This document shows positions 9,201 through 18,282 of a DNA stretch of 64,000 nucleotides, in pieces (position 1 is the stretch's first letter; every line of letters begins with the position of its first letter). The position numbers and the translations under genes were made by a program. Source of the stretch: Marifrigoribacter sp047730175 (GTDB lineage Bacteria > Bacteroidota > Bacteroidia > Flavobacteriales > Flavobacteriaceae); contig NZ_CP159833.1 of NCBI RefSeq assembly GCF_047730175.1, positions 1,674,001-1,738,000 on the forward strand. Reading direction: 5' to 3'. The notes below the pieces were generated by a model that saw only the letters and a program-made list of their open reading frames with translations, had not been told where the DNA came from and did no database searches.

Positions 9201-10454
9201 ATGCTAATCTACCTTCGAGTTTTAAAAGAGAGTTTTAATTTCGCTATCAATGCGCTTAAAAACAACAAGTTACGTACTTTTTTGTCTTTGCTTGGTGTGA
9301 CCATTGGAATTTTCTCCATTATTGCTGTGTTAGCTGCTGTAGATTCCCTTAAAAAAGAAATAGAAGGAAGTATAAGTTCATTAGATAATAGTACAATTAT
9401 TTTAATGCGTTTTCCATTTGGGCCCACTGATATTCCCCGATGGAAATGGTTGCAATTTCCAGATGTAGATTATGAAGAATATCAATATTTAAAAAAGAAT
9501 ATGCCAGATATAGAGGCAGTTTCTTTTGTTTTAAATGTTCCGCCTTCTACTATAAAGTATGAAGAAAATACGCTGTCTAGTGTTGAAATAGGAGCAAGTA
9601 CTCATGAATACTATGACATTGAATCCCTTCAAATTGCTAATGGACGTTTCTTTAATGAATCTGAATCAAATAGTGGATCCCCAGTTGTAATTTTAGGTGA
9701 TGAAATAGCAGAAAACCTTTTCGGTGAAATAGATCCAATAGGTAGAAAAGTAAGATTATACGGAAGGAAGTTTACCGTAATTGGAGTCCTGAAAAAGGAA
9801 GGTTCTGGTTTGTTTGGTGACTCAAAGGATACTGTTATTCTTTTACCTGTTAATGTAGCGCGTAAAATATATGGTGATAATAATAAATCTACCTTTCCTC
9901 AAATAATTATAAAACCTGAAAAAGACGTCGATAATGCTGAGTTTATTGCAATGCTAAAACAAAAAATACGCATGTCTAGAGGTTTAAAGACAGGTGAGGT
10001 TGATACATTCTTTGTAAATCAATTGCAAGGTTTTACAGATGCTATTGATAATATTACCGGAACTATGAATGTAATAGGCTGGTTAATTAGTGGTTTTTCA
10101 TTATTAGTTGGTGGCTTCGGAATTGCAAATATTATGTTTGTAAGTGTTAAAGAACGAACCAATTTAATTGGAATTCAAAAATCTTTAGGAGCAAAAAATA
10201 GATTCATCATGTTTCAGTTTTTATTTGAAGCAGTGATTCTTTCTATAATCGGTGGCTTAATTGGCTTAGTATTAGTGTTTTTTGCTTCACTAATTGCCTC
10301 AAGTTTGGCAGGAGATTTTGAATTTGTTCTATCGTTAAAAAATATGCTAATTGGGACGTTAATTTCTGCAATCATTGGTTTGATTTCAGGGATATTACCT
10401 GCTATTTCAGCTTCAAAATTAGATCCAGTTGAGGCAATACGTACAGGAATGTAA
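9201..10454 (+). CDS. MacB/FtsX-type ABC transporter permease
   Basis: A 417-residue permease with the MacB topology: one N-terminal helix (about 18-48), a periplasmic MacB-PCD domain (about 50-270) and three C-terminal helices (FtsX domain). Signatures include the N-terminal NKLRTFLSLLGVTIGIFSII and the C-terminal GIQKSLGAKNRFIMFQFLFEA and SASKLDPVEAIRTG. Such permeases use mechanotransmission to export substrates or act on the envelope. No ATPase subunit lies next to it, so it must pair with one encoded elsewhere. Its stop directly abuts the stop of the convergent GAF gene. Confidence 0.9.
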   Translation: MLIYLRVLKESFNFAINALKNNKLRTFLSLLGVTIGIFSIIAVLAAVDSLKKEIEGSISSLDNSTIILMRFPFGPTDIPRWKWLQFPDVDYEEYQYLKKNMPDIEAVSFVLNVPPSTIKYEENTLSSVEIGASTHEYYDIESLQIANGRFFNESESNSGSPVVILGDEIAENLFGEIDPIGRKVRLYGRKFTVIGVLKKEGSGLFGDSKDTVILLPVNVARKIYGDNNKSTFPQIIIKPEKDVDNAEFIAMLKQKIRMSRGLKTGEVDTFFVNQLQGFTDAIDNITGTMNVIGWLISGFSLLVGGFGIANIMFVSVKERTNLIGIQKSLGAKNRFIMFQFLFEAVILSIIGGLIGLVLVFFASLIASSLAGDFEFVLSLKNMLIGTLISAIIGLISGILPAISASKLDPVEAIRTGM

Positions 10455-10910
10455 TTATAAAATTTTAGTAACTTCCTCATTTAACCAAACTAAAAAAACT
10501 TCATCTTCTTTTGTAAATGGATCAATGGTGTTAGAATCGACATCTATTTGACCTATATTTTTTCCGTTCTTAAATAAAGGAATTACAATTTCAGCTTTTA
10601 CGGAGATACTACATGCGATATAATTATCCTGAGCTTCCACATCTGGAACAACAAAATTAGCATTAGATTCTGCAACTTGTCCGCAAATTCCCTTTCCAAA
10701 TGGAATGACGGCATGGTTTGTAGGTAAACCTGCAAAAGTTTCTAAATGCAATGTTTTCCCTTCGTAATTTGCAAAATAAAATCCAACCCAGTCATAATAG
10801 GCTATCGTAGTTTGTAATAAATTACATACCTCTGTAAGTCTTTGTTTTTCTGAAATTTCAGAATTTCGAACAATTTTTAGAACTTCAGGTTTTAGGTTTT
10901 CAAAGCTCAT
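10455..10910 (-). CDS. GAF-domain protein, free methionine-(R)-sulfoxide reductase-like
   Basis: A 151-residue single GAF domain of the fRMsr (YebR-type) family, which reduces free methionine-R-sulfoxide. The family segments GKGICGQVA (Cys76) and NYIACSIS (Cys100) are present, corresponding to two of the three Cys of the E. coli enzyme. The first Cys of the usual set is replaced by His66 in the stretch TNHAVIPFGKG. In E. coli the Cys matching Cys100 is reported as catalytic and the others as resolving, so activity through Cys76 is plausible. Assignment of equivalences is from memory of the family. Cytosolic, probably oxidative-stress repair. Confidence 0.8.
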   Translation of the reverse strand: MSFENLKPEVLKIVRNSEISEKQRLTEVCNLLQTTIAYYDWVGFYFANYEGKTLHLETFAGLPTNHAVIPFGKGICGQVAESNANFVVPDVEAQDNYIACSISVKAEIVIPLFKNGKNIGQIDVDSNTIDPFTKEDEVFLVWLNEEVTKIL

Positions 10911-10969
10911 TCTTTTTATTTTTTTTGTAAAAGTATTTTATAGAACTGACATTCCAAATTCAAATTCTA

Positions 10970-10977
10970 TATTTTTG
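10970..10977 (+). promoter_or_regulatory. -7 promoter box upstream of xrtF (TATTTTTG)
   Basis: TATTTTTG fits TAnnTTTG. Transcription should begin about six bases downstream, near 10983. That places the GTG at 10977 outside the transcript and favours the TTG at 10995 as the xrtF start. Confidence 0.5.
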
Positions 10978-10994
10978 TGTTAAATAAATCATTT

Positions 10995-11543
10995 TTGAAA
11001 TCACTTTTTATAAAATATAAATCGGTCGTTCGTTTTGTTCTTTTGTTTTTAGGGACTTACTTGCTGTTGTTGTTTTTGTATTCATTATACCTTAGTGCAT
11101 CAAAAGGAGGAAATTACCAGCCAGATTTCATAACAAACTTAGTGGCTAATCAAAGTAAAGCAATTATTTCGAGCTTTGGTTACCTTGCAGAAGTAGTTCC
11201 GCATAGTTCGAAAACATCAATGCAGCTAGTTATTAATAATCAATACTTAGCAGAAATTATTGAAGGTTGTAATGGAATTAGTGTGATTATATTATTCATT
11301 TCATTCATTATTGCATTTGCTAAAAAATTTAAAAAAACCTTTTTTTATCTACTTGCCGGCTGTGTTTTGATTTATGGTGTTAACCTGATACGAATTGCCA
11401 TCTTAGCGATTGCATTATATAAATATCCTCAATACCAAGAATTTCTTCATGGAATCGTATTTCCATCAATTATTTATGGAATGGTATTCTTGTTATGGGT
11501 GTATTGGGTACGTAACATTACTAAATCAACTATTGAAGAATGA
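10995..11543 (+). CDS. xrtF: Exosortase XrtF
   Basis: An integral membrane cysteine protease/transpeptidase of the exosortase family, flavobacterial XrtF type. The exosortase triad is in order: Cys in IIEGCNGISV, Arg in GVNLIRIAIL and His in EFLHGIVFP, each at the end of a membrane helix. Exosortases process proteins with C-terminal sorting tags at the membrane. No ATG exists near the start. The TTG at 10995 gives MKSLFIKYK, resembling other XrtF N-termini, while a GTG at 10977 overlaps the promoter box. It overlaps the next gene by four bases (ATGA). No obvious substrate with a PEP-CTERM-like tail is encoded next to it. Confidence 0.88.
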   Translation: MKSLFIKYKSVVRFVLLFLGTYLLLLFLYSLYLSASKGGNYQPDFITNLVANQSKAIISSFGYLAEVVPHSSKTSMQLVINNQYLAEIIEGCNGISVIILFISFIIAFAKKFKKTFFYLLAGCVLIYGVNLIRIAILAIALYKYPQYQEFLHGIVFPSIIYGMVFLLWVYWVRNITKSTIEE

Positions 11544-11965
11544 GTAAATTCAATAAAATAGTAGGGGTTCTTTTTTGCATTATTTTGTTAATGTTGATAC
11601 GTTGGTTTGAAAACAGTTTATTCTATGATCCTTTAATAATATTTTTTAAAACAGACCATACCTCACAATCATTACCCAAATTTGATGGCTTACTTTTAAT
11701 AGGAAATATTGCCTTGCGTTTTATTATGAATACTGTTTTATCACTGGCGATTCTATGGTTTGTTTTTTCTGAAAAAGAAATAGTAAAAATATCGACTGTA
11801 CTGTATTCTTTTTTGTTTTTACTGCTTCTTCTGGTATTTACCTATTTGTTGTTCTATGCTGATTCTGAAAGTTATTTATCTCTGTTTTATGTGAGAAGGT
11901 TTTTAATTCAGCCTTTATTTTTATTGTTGTTGTTGCCTGCTTTTTATTTTCAGAAGAAACAATAA
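11540..11965 (+). CDS. Exosortase F system-associated membrane protein
   Basis: A 141-residue protein with four predicted helices (about 9-24, 50-72, 83-107, 118-136). It follows xrtF with a four-base overlap, so the two are translationally coupled. In Flavobacteria the gene after xrtF commonly encodes a small multi-helix partner of unknown function, and size and topology fit that family. The last residues FQKKQ are basic and should be cytoplasmic. Biochemical role unknown. Confidence 0.78.
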   Translation: MSKFNKIVGVLFCIILLMLIRWFENSLFYDPLIIFFKTDHTSQSLPKFDGLLLIGNIALRFIMNTVLSLAILWFVFSEKEIVKISTVLYSFLFLLLLLVFTYLLFYADSESYLSLFYVRRFLIQPLFLLLLLPAFYFQKKQ

Positions 11966-12475
11966 AAAGAGACATAATTATTTTTTTCTAAATTGAGAAT
12001 TTTAGTTAGTATTTCTTTGTTCAAAAACCTCAATGTTAAAACACGATATTCATGAATATCGACAACAAGTTTGAAAATAATTAATTATTGTTTGTACAAC
12101 TAGAACCTGAGCAAGGTGTACTTACTAAAAAGGTGGTGAAAGAATAGGTATTTCTTTTGTCATCCTGAACCTGTCTACCAACAGACAGGCTCGATTCAGG
12201 ATCTATTGTGTGATTATTTTAGATTCCCAGTCAAGCTGAGAATGACAAGTTCTTCTTAATTTAATATGTCATTGCGAGAAGGAACGACGTGGCAATCTTA
12301 GAGATTCTTCAGTAATTCTTCCCTCTGAATGATACTACTCTTGTCATTCAGAGTCCTGTCCTAAACTAGATTGGGTATTGTTTCAGTATCTTTTAATAAT
12401 GATTATGTCGAGTTTCAAATACGTAAAACTTAAGTTAAAAACGGATAGTTTCTACAATAATTAGAGCATATTTCG
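11966..12475. repeat. Gene-less stretch with REP-like extragenic repeats
   Basis: No gene is seen. At 12159-12248 an imperfect palindromic element begins with GTCATCCTGAACC and ends with GAGAATGACA. At 12268-12300 a second type starts GTCATTGCGAGAAGGAACGA. A third fragment, GTCATTCAGAGTCC, is at 12343. Related copies occur in this window at 59079-59180 and 60891-60918. Such elements are dispersed in many Flavobacteriaceae and lie between genes. Confidence 0.7.
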
Positions 12476-12483
12476 TAATTTTG
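12476..12483 (+). promoter_or_regulatory. -7 promoter box of the metal operon (TAATTTTG)
   Basis: TAATTTTG fits TAnnTTTG and ends only five bases before the ATG at 12489. The transcript would then start almost at the initiation codon, so this mRNA may be nearly leaderless. Confidence 0.5.
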
Positions 12484-12488
12484 ACCTA

Positions 12489-12896
12489 ATGCAAAGAATT
12501 ATTTCCATAGCACTTTCAATCTTAATGCTCCTAAGTAGTACCGGTATTACGTATGCGAAGCATTTTTGTGGAGAAAATGAAGTTATTTCTGAAATAACCT
12601 TTGGCGAGAAATATCTTTCTTGTGGAATGGTAATGGAAGCCAATTCTTGTGGCGATGAAAAACAAGAAGATCATAAATGTTGTAAAAACAAATATGAACA
12701 AGTAAATACAGATGATCATTTTGCAAAAGCTTCTTTTGATGTTCAGTTAGAAGTATCTTTTATTGCAAGTTTTGTTGCAGTTTTTGTGTTGCAACAAGTG
12801 CCCCTAAATTCTCAAGTACAAACTAACTTTACGGATTACCATCCACCGATACCCGATAAAGACATTACAGTACTTTATCAGGTCTTCACTATTTGA
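12489..12896 (+). CDS. HYC_CC_PP-type small secreted protein of the metal operon
   Basis: A 135-residue protein with a Sec signal peptide (residues 1-23, ending TYA). It has the three features of the family: H-F-C right after the signal (KHFCGE), a Cys pair (HKCCKNK) and a Pro pair near the end (YHPPIPD). Other Cys in YLSCGM and NSCGDE, plus acidic and His residues, suggest metal binding in the periplasm. It is the first gene of an operon with a TonB receptor and HMA proteins, the usual context of the family, which points to copper or another soft metal. The metal specificity is inferred. Confidence 0.8.
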   Translation: MQRIISIALSILMLLSSTGITYAKHFCGENEVISEITFGEKYLSCGMVMEANSCGDEKQEDHKCCKNKYEQVNTDDHFAKASFDVQLEVSFIASFVAVFVLQQVPLNSQVQTNFTDYHPPIPDKDITVLYQVFTI

Positions 12897-12972
12897 TTTT
12901 TTCTTTTTATTTGAACATTTTAGAGTGCAATAATTGCATTCTATTTTCAAACAATTAATAAGAAAAAACAAA

Positions 12973-15210
12973 ATGAAATACATATTATATATACTATTAT
13001 TTATCCCATGTATAGTAGCTTCTCAAGAACAAATTGAAGGAGTTATATTAGAAGGAAATGAAAAAAATGAATACCAAGGCCTAGATGGAGCTAATGTGTT
13101 TTGGTTAAATACTTCAATAGGAACCATCACTGATGAAAATGGAAAATTTTCCATTCCCTATAAAAATGAATACAAAAAATTGGTCATTAGTTATGTTGGT
13201 TTTGAAACCGATACCATAACTGTTTCTGAACCTAAAAGAATTCAACACACCTTAGGTCCTAAAGGAAGTTTAGATGAAGTCATTATTTCAACAAGAAAAA
13301 AGGCCTCATCAAGATCTTTTTTGGAGGCTCGAAATGTAATAAATGTAAGCAGTGCCGAATTATTAAAGGCAGCTTGTTGTAATCTATCTGAAAGTTTTGA
13401 AACGAATCCATCAATCGATGTGAATTTTGCAGATGCAATATCTGGAACCCGACAAATAAAAATGCTAGGTTTAACTAGTCCTTATATATTAATTACTACT
13501 GAAAATATACCTTCAATTCGAGGTGCTTCGCAAGCGTATGGATTAAGTTTTATTCCCGGTACTTGGGTAGAAAGTATCCAAATTACGAAAGGAGCGGGGA
13601 GTGTAGTAAATGGTTTTGAAAGTATTGCGGGTCAGATTAATGCAGAGCTTCAAAAACCCACAAGAGATGATAAACTATTTGTAAATGCCTATGGAAACGC
13701 AAATGGGCGTTTAGAATTGAACACTCATTTTAACACTAAAGTTTCAAATAAATGGAATACTGGAATTTATGTGCATGGAAATTTACGAGACACTAAATTT
13801 GACAAGAATGATGATTCATTTCTTGATATGCCCTTGCAAAAGCAAATAAATGTCATGAATCGTTGGCAATATATAGACAATGAAAAAGGTTTTGTAAGCT
13901 TTATAAATTTTAGGTTTTTAAATGATGAAAAACAAACAGGGCAATCTAATTTTAACCCTAAAACAGATAAGTTGACCACAAATTTTTGGGGTAGTGAAAT
14001 TGACACCCAAAGATTCGATGTTTCTGCAAAATTTGGATATGTAAACCCTGAGATTCCGTATCAAAGTGTTGGAGTTCAAACAGCATTTAGTACCCATGAA
14101 CAGAATTCATATTTTGGATTAAATCAATACGACATTGTTCATAATAGCTTTTATGCGAATGCTATTTTTAATTCAATCATTGGAGATTCAAGGAATAAAT
14201 TTAAAACTGGATTAAGTGCTACTTATGATGATTATGAAGAGCTAGTAAACACATCAGATTTTCAACGTAAAGAAAATTCGTTTGGAGCTTTTTTCGAATA
14301 TTCATACGATAATTTAGGCGATTTAAATGTTACGGCTGGGATTCGTATTGACACCCATAATTTATTAGGCACCTTTTTAACACCAAGACTTCATGCACGT
14401 TATACCCCTTGGGAAAATTCCGCGATTAGAGCTTCTATAGGTAGAGGAAAGCGAAGTGCTAATATCTTTACAGAAAATCAAAAGATGTTTGCAACTTCTA
14501 GAACAATTAATATTTTGGATACCAATGGGAAAATTTACGGTTTAGATCCAGAAATTGCTTGGAATTATGGTGTTTCTATTTCACAGAAGTTTAAAATATT
14601 TGAGAAAAAAGCAGACATTACGTTCGATTATTACAGAACAGATTTTGAAAATCAAATTGTAGTAGATTGGGAAAATCCAAGAGAGGTCAATTTTTATAAT
14701 TTAAAAGGGGAAAGTTATGCAAATAGCTTTCAAGCTGAATTTAATATGAACCTAATGAAAGGCTTAGATATAAGAACTGCCTATAAATATTACGATGTAA
14801 TGACTCAGTATAGCTCAGAAAAATTAGATAAACCTTTAACACCAAAACATCGAATTTTTGCGAATGCTTCCTATGAAACAAATCGAAAAGAAAACGGAGC
14901 ACATTGGAAATTTGATTCTACTTTTAATTGGCTAGGAGAGCAACGTTTTTCTTCAACAGAAGGTAATCCTGCGGAATATCAATTATCAGAAAGAACACCA
15001 ACAATAAGCACCTTAAATGTACAAATAACCAAAGTGTTTTCTCATTCATTTGAAGTATATTTGGGAGGAGAGAACATAACAGATGTAAAACAATCGAATC
15101 CAATAGTAAGTAGTGATGATCCTTTTGGTTCAAATTTTGATACTACCTTTGTATATGGCCCCATTTTTGGAGCTAGTTATTATGCTGGATTAAGATATAA
15201 ATTAAATTAA
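12973..15210 (+). CDS. TonB-dependent outer-membrane receptor, probable metal receptor
   Basis: A 745-residue receptor with signal peptide (1-17), a CarboxypepD_reg-like domain (about 20-95, with DGANVFWLNTSIGTITDENGKF), a plug domain and a beta-barrel. The plug shows LLKAACCNLSESFETNPSID, with a Cys pair seen in Bacteroidota receptors found beside HMA genes. I chose the ATG at 12973, which starts directly at the signal peptide; a TTG 39 bases upstream is less likely. The HMA gene begins two bases after its stop, so it is in the same operon. The substrate is inferred from neighbours: copper or a related metal complex. Confidence 0.88.
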   Translation: MKYILYILLFIPCIVASQEQIEGVILEGNEKNEYQGLDGANVFWLNTSIGTITDENGKFSIPYKNEYKKLVISYVGFETDTITVSEPKRIQHTLGPKGSLDEVIISTRKKASSRSFLEARNVINVSSAELLKAACCNLSESFETNPSIDVNFADAISGTRQIKMLGLTSPYILITTENIPSIRGASQAYGLSFIPGTWVESIQITKGAGSVVNGFESIAGQINAELQKPTRDDKLFVNAYGNANGRLELNTHFNTKVSNKWNTGIYVHGNLRDTKFDKNDDSFLDMPLQKQINVMNRWQYIDNEKGFVSFINFRFLNDEKQTGQSNFNPKTDKLTTNFWGSEIDTQRFDVSAKFGYVNPEIPYQSVGVQTAFSTHEQNSYFGLNQYDIVHNSFYANAIFNSIIGDSRNKFKTGLSATYDDYEELVNTSDFQRKENSFGAFFEYSYDNLGDLNVTAGIRIDTHNLLGTFLTPRLHARYTPWENSAIRASIGRGKRSANIFTENQKMFATSRTINILDTNGKIYGLDPEIAWNYGVSISQKFKIFEKKADITFDYYRTDFENQIVVDWENPREVNFYNLKGESYANSFQAEFNMNLMKGLDIRTAYKYYDVMTQYSSEKLDKPLTPKHRIFANASYETNRKENGAHWKFDSTFNWLGEQRFSSTEGNPAEYQLSERTPTISTLNVQITKVFSHSFEVYLGGENITDVKQSNPIVSSDDPFGSNFDTTFVYGPIFGASYYAGLRYKLN

Positions 15211-15211
15211 A

Positions 15212-15568
15212 ATGAAAAAAATAATAGTAGTTATTGTAGTAATGGTTTTAGGTTTATCAACCTATGCCCAAAATAAAAATGCAAAGGCATCTATAGAAGT
15301 AGATGGAGTTTGCATGATGTGTAAAGAACGTATAGAAAAAGCATCAATAATGACAAAAGGCGTAAAGTCTGCTGTTTGGAATGTCGAAACGCATGAATTA
15401 AGTTTAATTTATGATGAACGAAAAACAGATCTAGCAACGATACAAAAAAGCATTGTTGCCGTTGGTCATGATACGAAGGAAATTAAAGCCACAGAGGAAG
15501 CTTATGGAACCGTACATCCTTGTTGTCGTTATAGAGATGATAAAGTGGTAGATGATCATGGAAATTAG
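15212..15568 (+). CDS. Periplasmic heavy-metal-associated (HMA) domain protein
   Basis: A 118-residue protein with a signal peptide (1-19, ending TYA) and one HMA ferredoxin-like domain. The metal-binding motif is GVCMMCKERIEKA (CxxC). After the domain there is a second Cys pair in VHPCCRYRD near the C-terminus. It probably binds a soft metal such as Cu(I) in the periplasm and hands it on from the TonB receptor encoded immediately upstream. It begins two bases after the receptor stop codon. Confidence 0.88.
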   Translation: MKKIIVVIVVMVLGLSTYAQNKNAKASIEVDGVCMMCKERIEKASIMTKGVKSAVWNVETHELSLIYDERKTDLATIQKSIVAVGHDTKEIKATEEAYGTVHPCCRYRDDKVVDDHGN

Positions 15569-15575
15569 CTGAATT

Positions 15576-16289
15576 ATGGTCCAAAACCTAAGAGTAGAAG
15601 GAATGACTTGTACGAGTTGCAAGGCCAAGGTTGAAGCTATTCTTGCTGAAGTTGATGGCGTTCATCATGTTTCTGTAGATTTAGAAAAAGAAGAAGCTCA
15701 TTTGGAAACAGATGAGCTTCTTTCTGTTGAAGCCCTTCAGAAAGAACTTCCCCAAAAATATAAGATTTCAGAAAAGATACAAGAAGTGGAACTTTCTAAT
15801 GATTCTTCCGAAGAGAAATCGAAAATAAGTCAGTTGAAACCCTTGCTTTTAATTCTGACCTATATTACCATAACTTCGCTGTTGTTACATTATGAAAATT
15901 GGGATTTAAAAGAATGCATGCTGGACTTTATGGGCTTGTTCCTTACGGTGTTTAGTTTTTTTAAATTTTTAGATCTAAAAGGGTTTAAAAACTCCTTTGA
16001 AATGTACGACCCACTTGCAAAAGTGTTTCCTGTTTATGGTTGGATATATCCTTTTATTGAAAGTGTCTTGGGTTTAATGTTCTTACTGCGCTTTAAAGTC
16101 GATATCGCCGTTTGGATCACTTTATTTGTTCTTTCTATTACCACGATTGGGGTAACAAAAACACTTTTAGACAAAAAGCAGATTAGTTGTGCTTGCCTAG
16201 GAACAGCGTTGAAATTGCCTATGACCGAGGCTACTTTTATTGAAAATGCAATTATGATTTTAATGGCTATCTTTATGCTTATAAGTTAA
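15576..16289 (+). CDS. HMA domain fused to MauE/DoxX-like membrane protein
   Basis: A 237-residue protein in two parts. Residues 1-68 are an HMA domain with GMTCTSCKAKVEAIL (CxxC). After an acidic linker, residues about 88-237 form four hydrophobic segments resembling the MauE/DoxX redox-associated membrane family. A Cys pair near the C-terminus (KQISCACLGTALKLP) resembles the conserved Cys region of MauE-like proteins. No signal peptide precedes the HMA domain, so it may face the cytoplasm. Likely role: coupling metal binding to transport or thiol redox at the membrane. The gene is fourth in the operon, seven bases after the periplasmic HMA gene. Confidence 0.82.
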   Translation: MVQNLRVEGMTCTSCKAKVEAILAEVDGVHHVSVDLEKEEAHLETDELLSVEALQKELPQKYKISEKIQEVELSNDSSEEKSKISQLKPLLLILTYITITSLLLHYENWDLKECMLDFMGLFLTVFSFFKFLDLKGFKNSFEMYDPLAKVFPVYGWIYPFIESVLGLMFLLRFKVDIAVWITLFVLSITTIGVTKTLLDKKQISCACLGTALKLPMTEATFIENAIMILMAIFMLIS

Positions 16290-16293
16290 AACA

Positions 16294-16500
16294 ATGAACA
16301 ACATTAAGAAATTTTTACTCTACGGAATCACCATCGTCGTGATTGTATTTATGTTTGTATGGGAATATTATATCGGTATATGGGAAGCTGCTCAAGCTGA
16401 GGGTAAAGTGATTATTAGAACAGATTCTTTCGTTTTATGGCCCTTGGTGATAACCTTGGTGGCTTTGTCTTTGTATCAGATGTTTAAGAAAAAAGAGTAA
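16294..16500 (+). CDS. Small two-helix membrane protein of the metal operon
   Basis: A 68-residue protein with two predicted helices (about 5-25 and 46-62) and a basic end (FKKKE). It starts four bases after the HMA-MauE gene and ends just before a strong terminator, so it is the last gene of the operon. I do not recognise the family. A role as a small accessory subunit of the preceding membrane protein is possible but unproven. Confidence 0.65.
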   Translation: MNNIKKFLLYGITIVVIVFMFVWEYYIGIWEAAQAEGKVIIRTDSFVLWPLVITLVALSLYQMFKKKE

Positions 16501-16520
16501 GTGTTAGAAATAATATTATA

Positions 16521-16556
16521 AAAAAAGACCTCTAATTTTAGAGGTCTTTTTTATTT
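16521..16556. terminator. Bidirectional terminator between metal operon and groEL
   Basis: The stem GACCTCTAA/TTAGAGGTC (16527-16535 with 16538-16546) is flanked by an A-run on the left and a T-run on the right, so it can terminate both the metal operon and the convergent groEL transcript. Confidence 0.88.
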
Positions 16557-16575
16557 TGTATAATAATGATGATGA

Positions 16576-18210
16576 TTACATCATTCCTGGCATTCCACCA
16601 CCGCCCATTGGAGGCATCATTGGAGGATTGTTTTCTTTAATATCTACTAAAGCACACTCTGTTGTTAAGATCATTCCTGCTACAGAAGCAGCATTTTCTA
16701 AAGCGACACGAGTCACTTTTTTAGGGTCAATAATACCCGCTTTAATCATATCTACGTAGGTATCAGTTTTGGCATCATAACCAAAGTTCTTACTACCTTC
16801 TAATACTTTATTGATCACTACAGATCCTTCACCACCTGCATTTTCTACGATAGTGCGTAATGGAGCTTCGATAGCACGAGCTACAATATTAATACCAGTT
16901 ACTTCATCTAAGTTTTCAGTAATAAGCTTACCTAAAACATTAATTGAACGAACTAAAGCAACACCACCACCTGCAACAATTCCTTCTTCAACAGCAGCTC
17001 TAGTTGCATTTAAAGCATCATCAACACGGTCTTTCTTTTCTTTCATTTCAACTTCAGAAGCAGCACCAACATAAAGTACAGCAACACCACCAGCTAATTT
17101 AGCTAGACGTTCTTGAAGCTTTTCTTTGTCGTAATCGCTTGTTGTAGATTCAATTTGAGATTTTATTTGATTCACTCTAGCTTTGATGTCTGATTTGTTA
17201 CCTGCACCATTAATAACGGTAGTATTGTCTTTATCAATAGTAACATTTTCAGCAGTACCTAACATTTCTAAGGTTGTATTTTCAAGTGTGAAACCACGTT
17301 CTTCAGAAATAACAGTACCTCCAGTTAACACAGCAATATCTTCTAACATTGCTTTACGTCTGTCTCCAAATCCTGGTGCTTTTACAGCAGCAATTTTTAA
17401 AGAACCACGTAATTTATTTACCACTAAAGTGGCTAAAGCTTCTCCATCAACATCTTCAGCAATAATCAATAATGATTTTCCTTGTTGAGCAACTGGTTCT
17501 AAAACAGGAAGTAAATCTTTCATAGAAGATACTTTCTTGTCGTATAAAAGAATCATAGGATTCTCAAGTTCTGTCAACATTTTTTCGCTATCCGTAACAA
17601 AGTATGGAGATAAATATCCACGGTCAAATTGCATACCTTCAACAACATCTACATAAGTATCTGTCCCTTTTGCTTCTTCAACAGTAATTACTCCTTCTTT
17701 ACCAACTTTACCAAAAGCAGTTGCAATTAAATCTCCAATAACATTATCATTATTGGCAGAAATGGAAGCAATTTGTTTTATTTTTTCTGAAGAGTTACCA
17801 ACTTTAGTAGACTGTTTGTCTAAATCTTTAACAATTGCCTCTACCGCTTTATCAATACCGCGTTTTAAATCCATTGGATTTGCACCCGCAGCTACATTTT
17901 TAAGGCCTTCTTTTACGATAGCTTGTGCTAATACAGTAGCAGTTGTAGTTCCGTCTCCAGCTAAATCGTTTGTTTTTGAGGCTACTTCTTTTACCATTTG
18001 AGCTCCCATATTTTCAAGGGGATCTTCTAATTCAATTTCTTTAGCAACAGTAACACCATCCTTAGTTACTTGTGGTCCACCAAAGGATTTGCCAATAATA
18101 ACATTACGTCCTTTAGGGCCTAAAGTTACTTTTACTGCGTTTGCTAATGCATCTACACCACGCTTAATACTATTGCGTGCTTCAACATCAAATTTTATAT
18201 CTTTTGCCAT
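16576..18210 (-). CDS. groL: Chaperonin GroEL
   Basis: A 544-residue 60 kDa chaperonin, full length. Family motifs include LGPKGRNVIIGKSFGGP, AGDGTTTATVLAQ (ATP binding, with the catalytic Asp region) and the Gly/Met-rich C-terminal tail GGGGMPGMM. It forms the double-ring folding chamber capped by GroES. groES lies 72 bases upstream on the same strand, giving the usual groESL operon. Confidence 0.99.
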   Translation of the reverse strand: MAKDIKFDVEARNSIKRGVDALANAVKVTLGPKGRNVIIGKSFGGPQVTKDGVTVAKEIELEDPLENMGAQMVKEVASKTNDLAGDGTTTATVLAQAIVKEGLKNVAAGANPMDLKRGIDKAVEAIVKDLDKQSTKVGNSSEKIKQIASISANNDNVIGDLIATAFGKVGKEGVITVEEAKGTDTYVDVVEGMQFDRGYLSPYFVTDSEKMLTELENPMILLYDKKVSSMKDLLPVLEPVAQQGKSLLIIAEDVDGEALATLVVNKLRGSLKIAAVKAPGFGDRRKAMLEDIAVLTGGTVISEERGFTLENTTLEMLGTAENVTIDKDNTTVINGAGNKSDIKARVNQIKSQIESTTSDYDKEKLQERLAKLAGGVAVLYVGAASEVEMKEKKDRVDDALNATRAAVEEGIVAGGGVALVRSINVLGKLITENLDEVTGINIVARAIEAPLRTIVENAGGEGSVVINKVLEGSKNFGYDAKTDTYVDMIKAGIIDPKKVTRVALENAASVAGMILTTECALVDIKENNPPMMPPMGGGGMPGMM

Positions 18211-18282
18211 TTTAAAAATCTTTGATTTTTAAACTTCCAAGTAATTGGAAGTCTTTTTAGGTTAAACTTTAGTTTGTTATTA

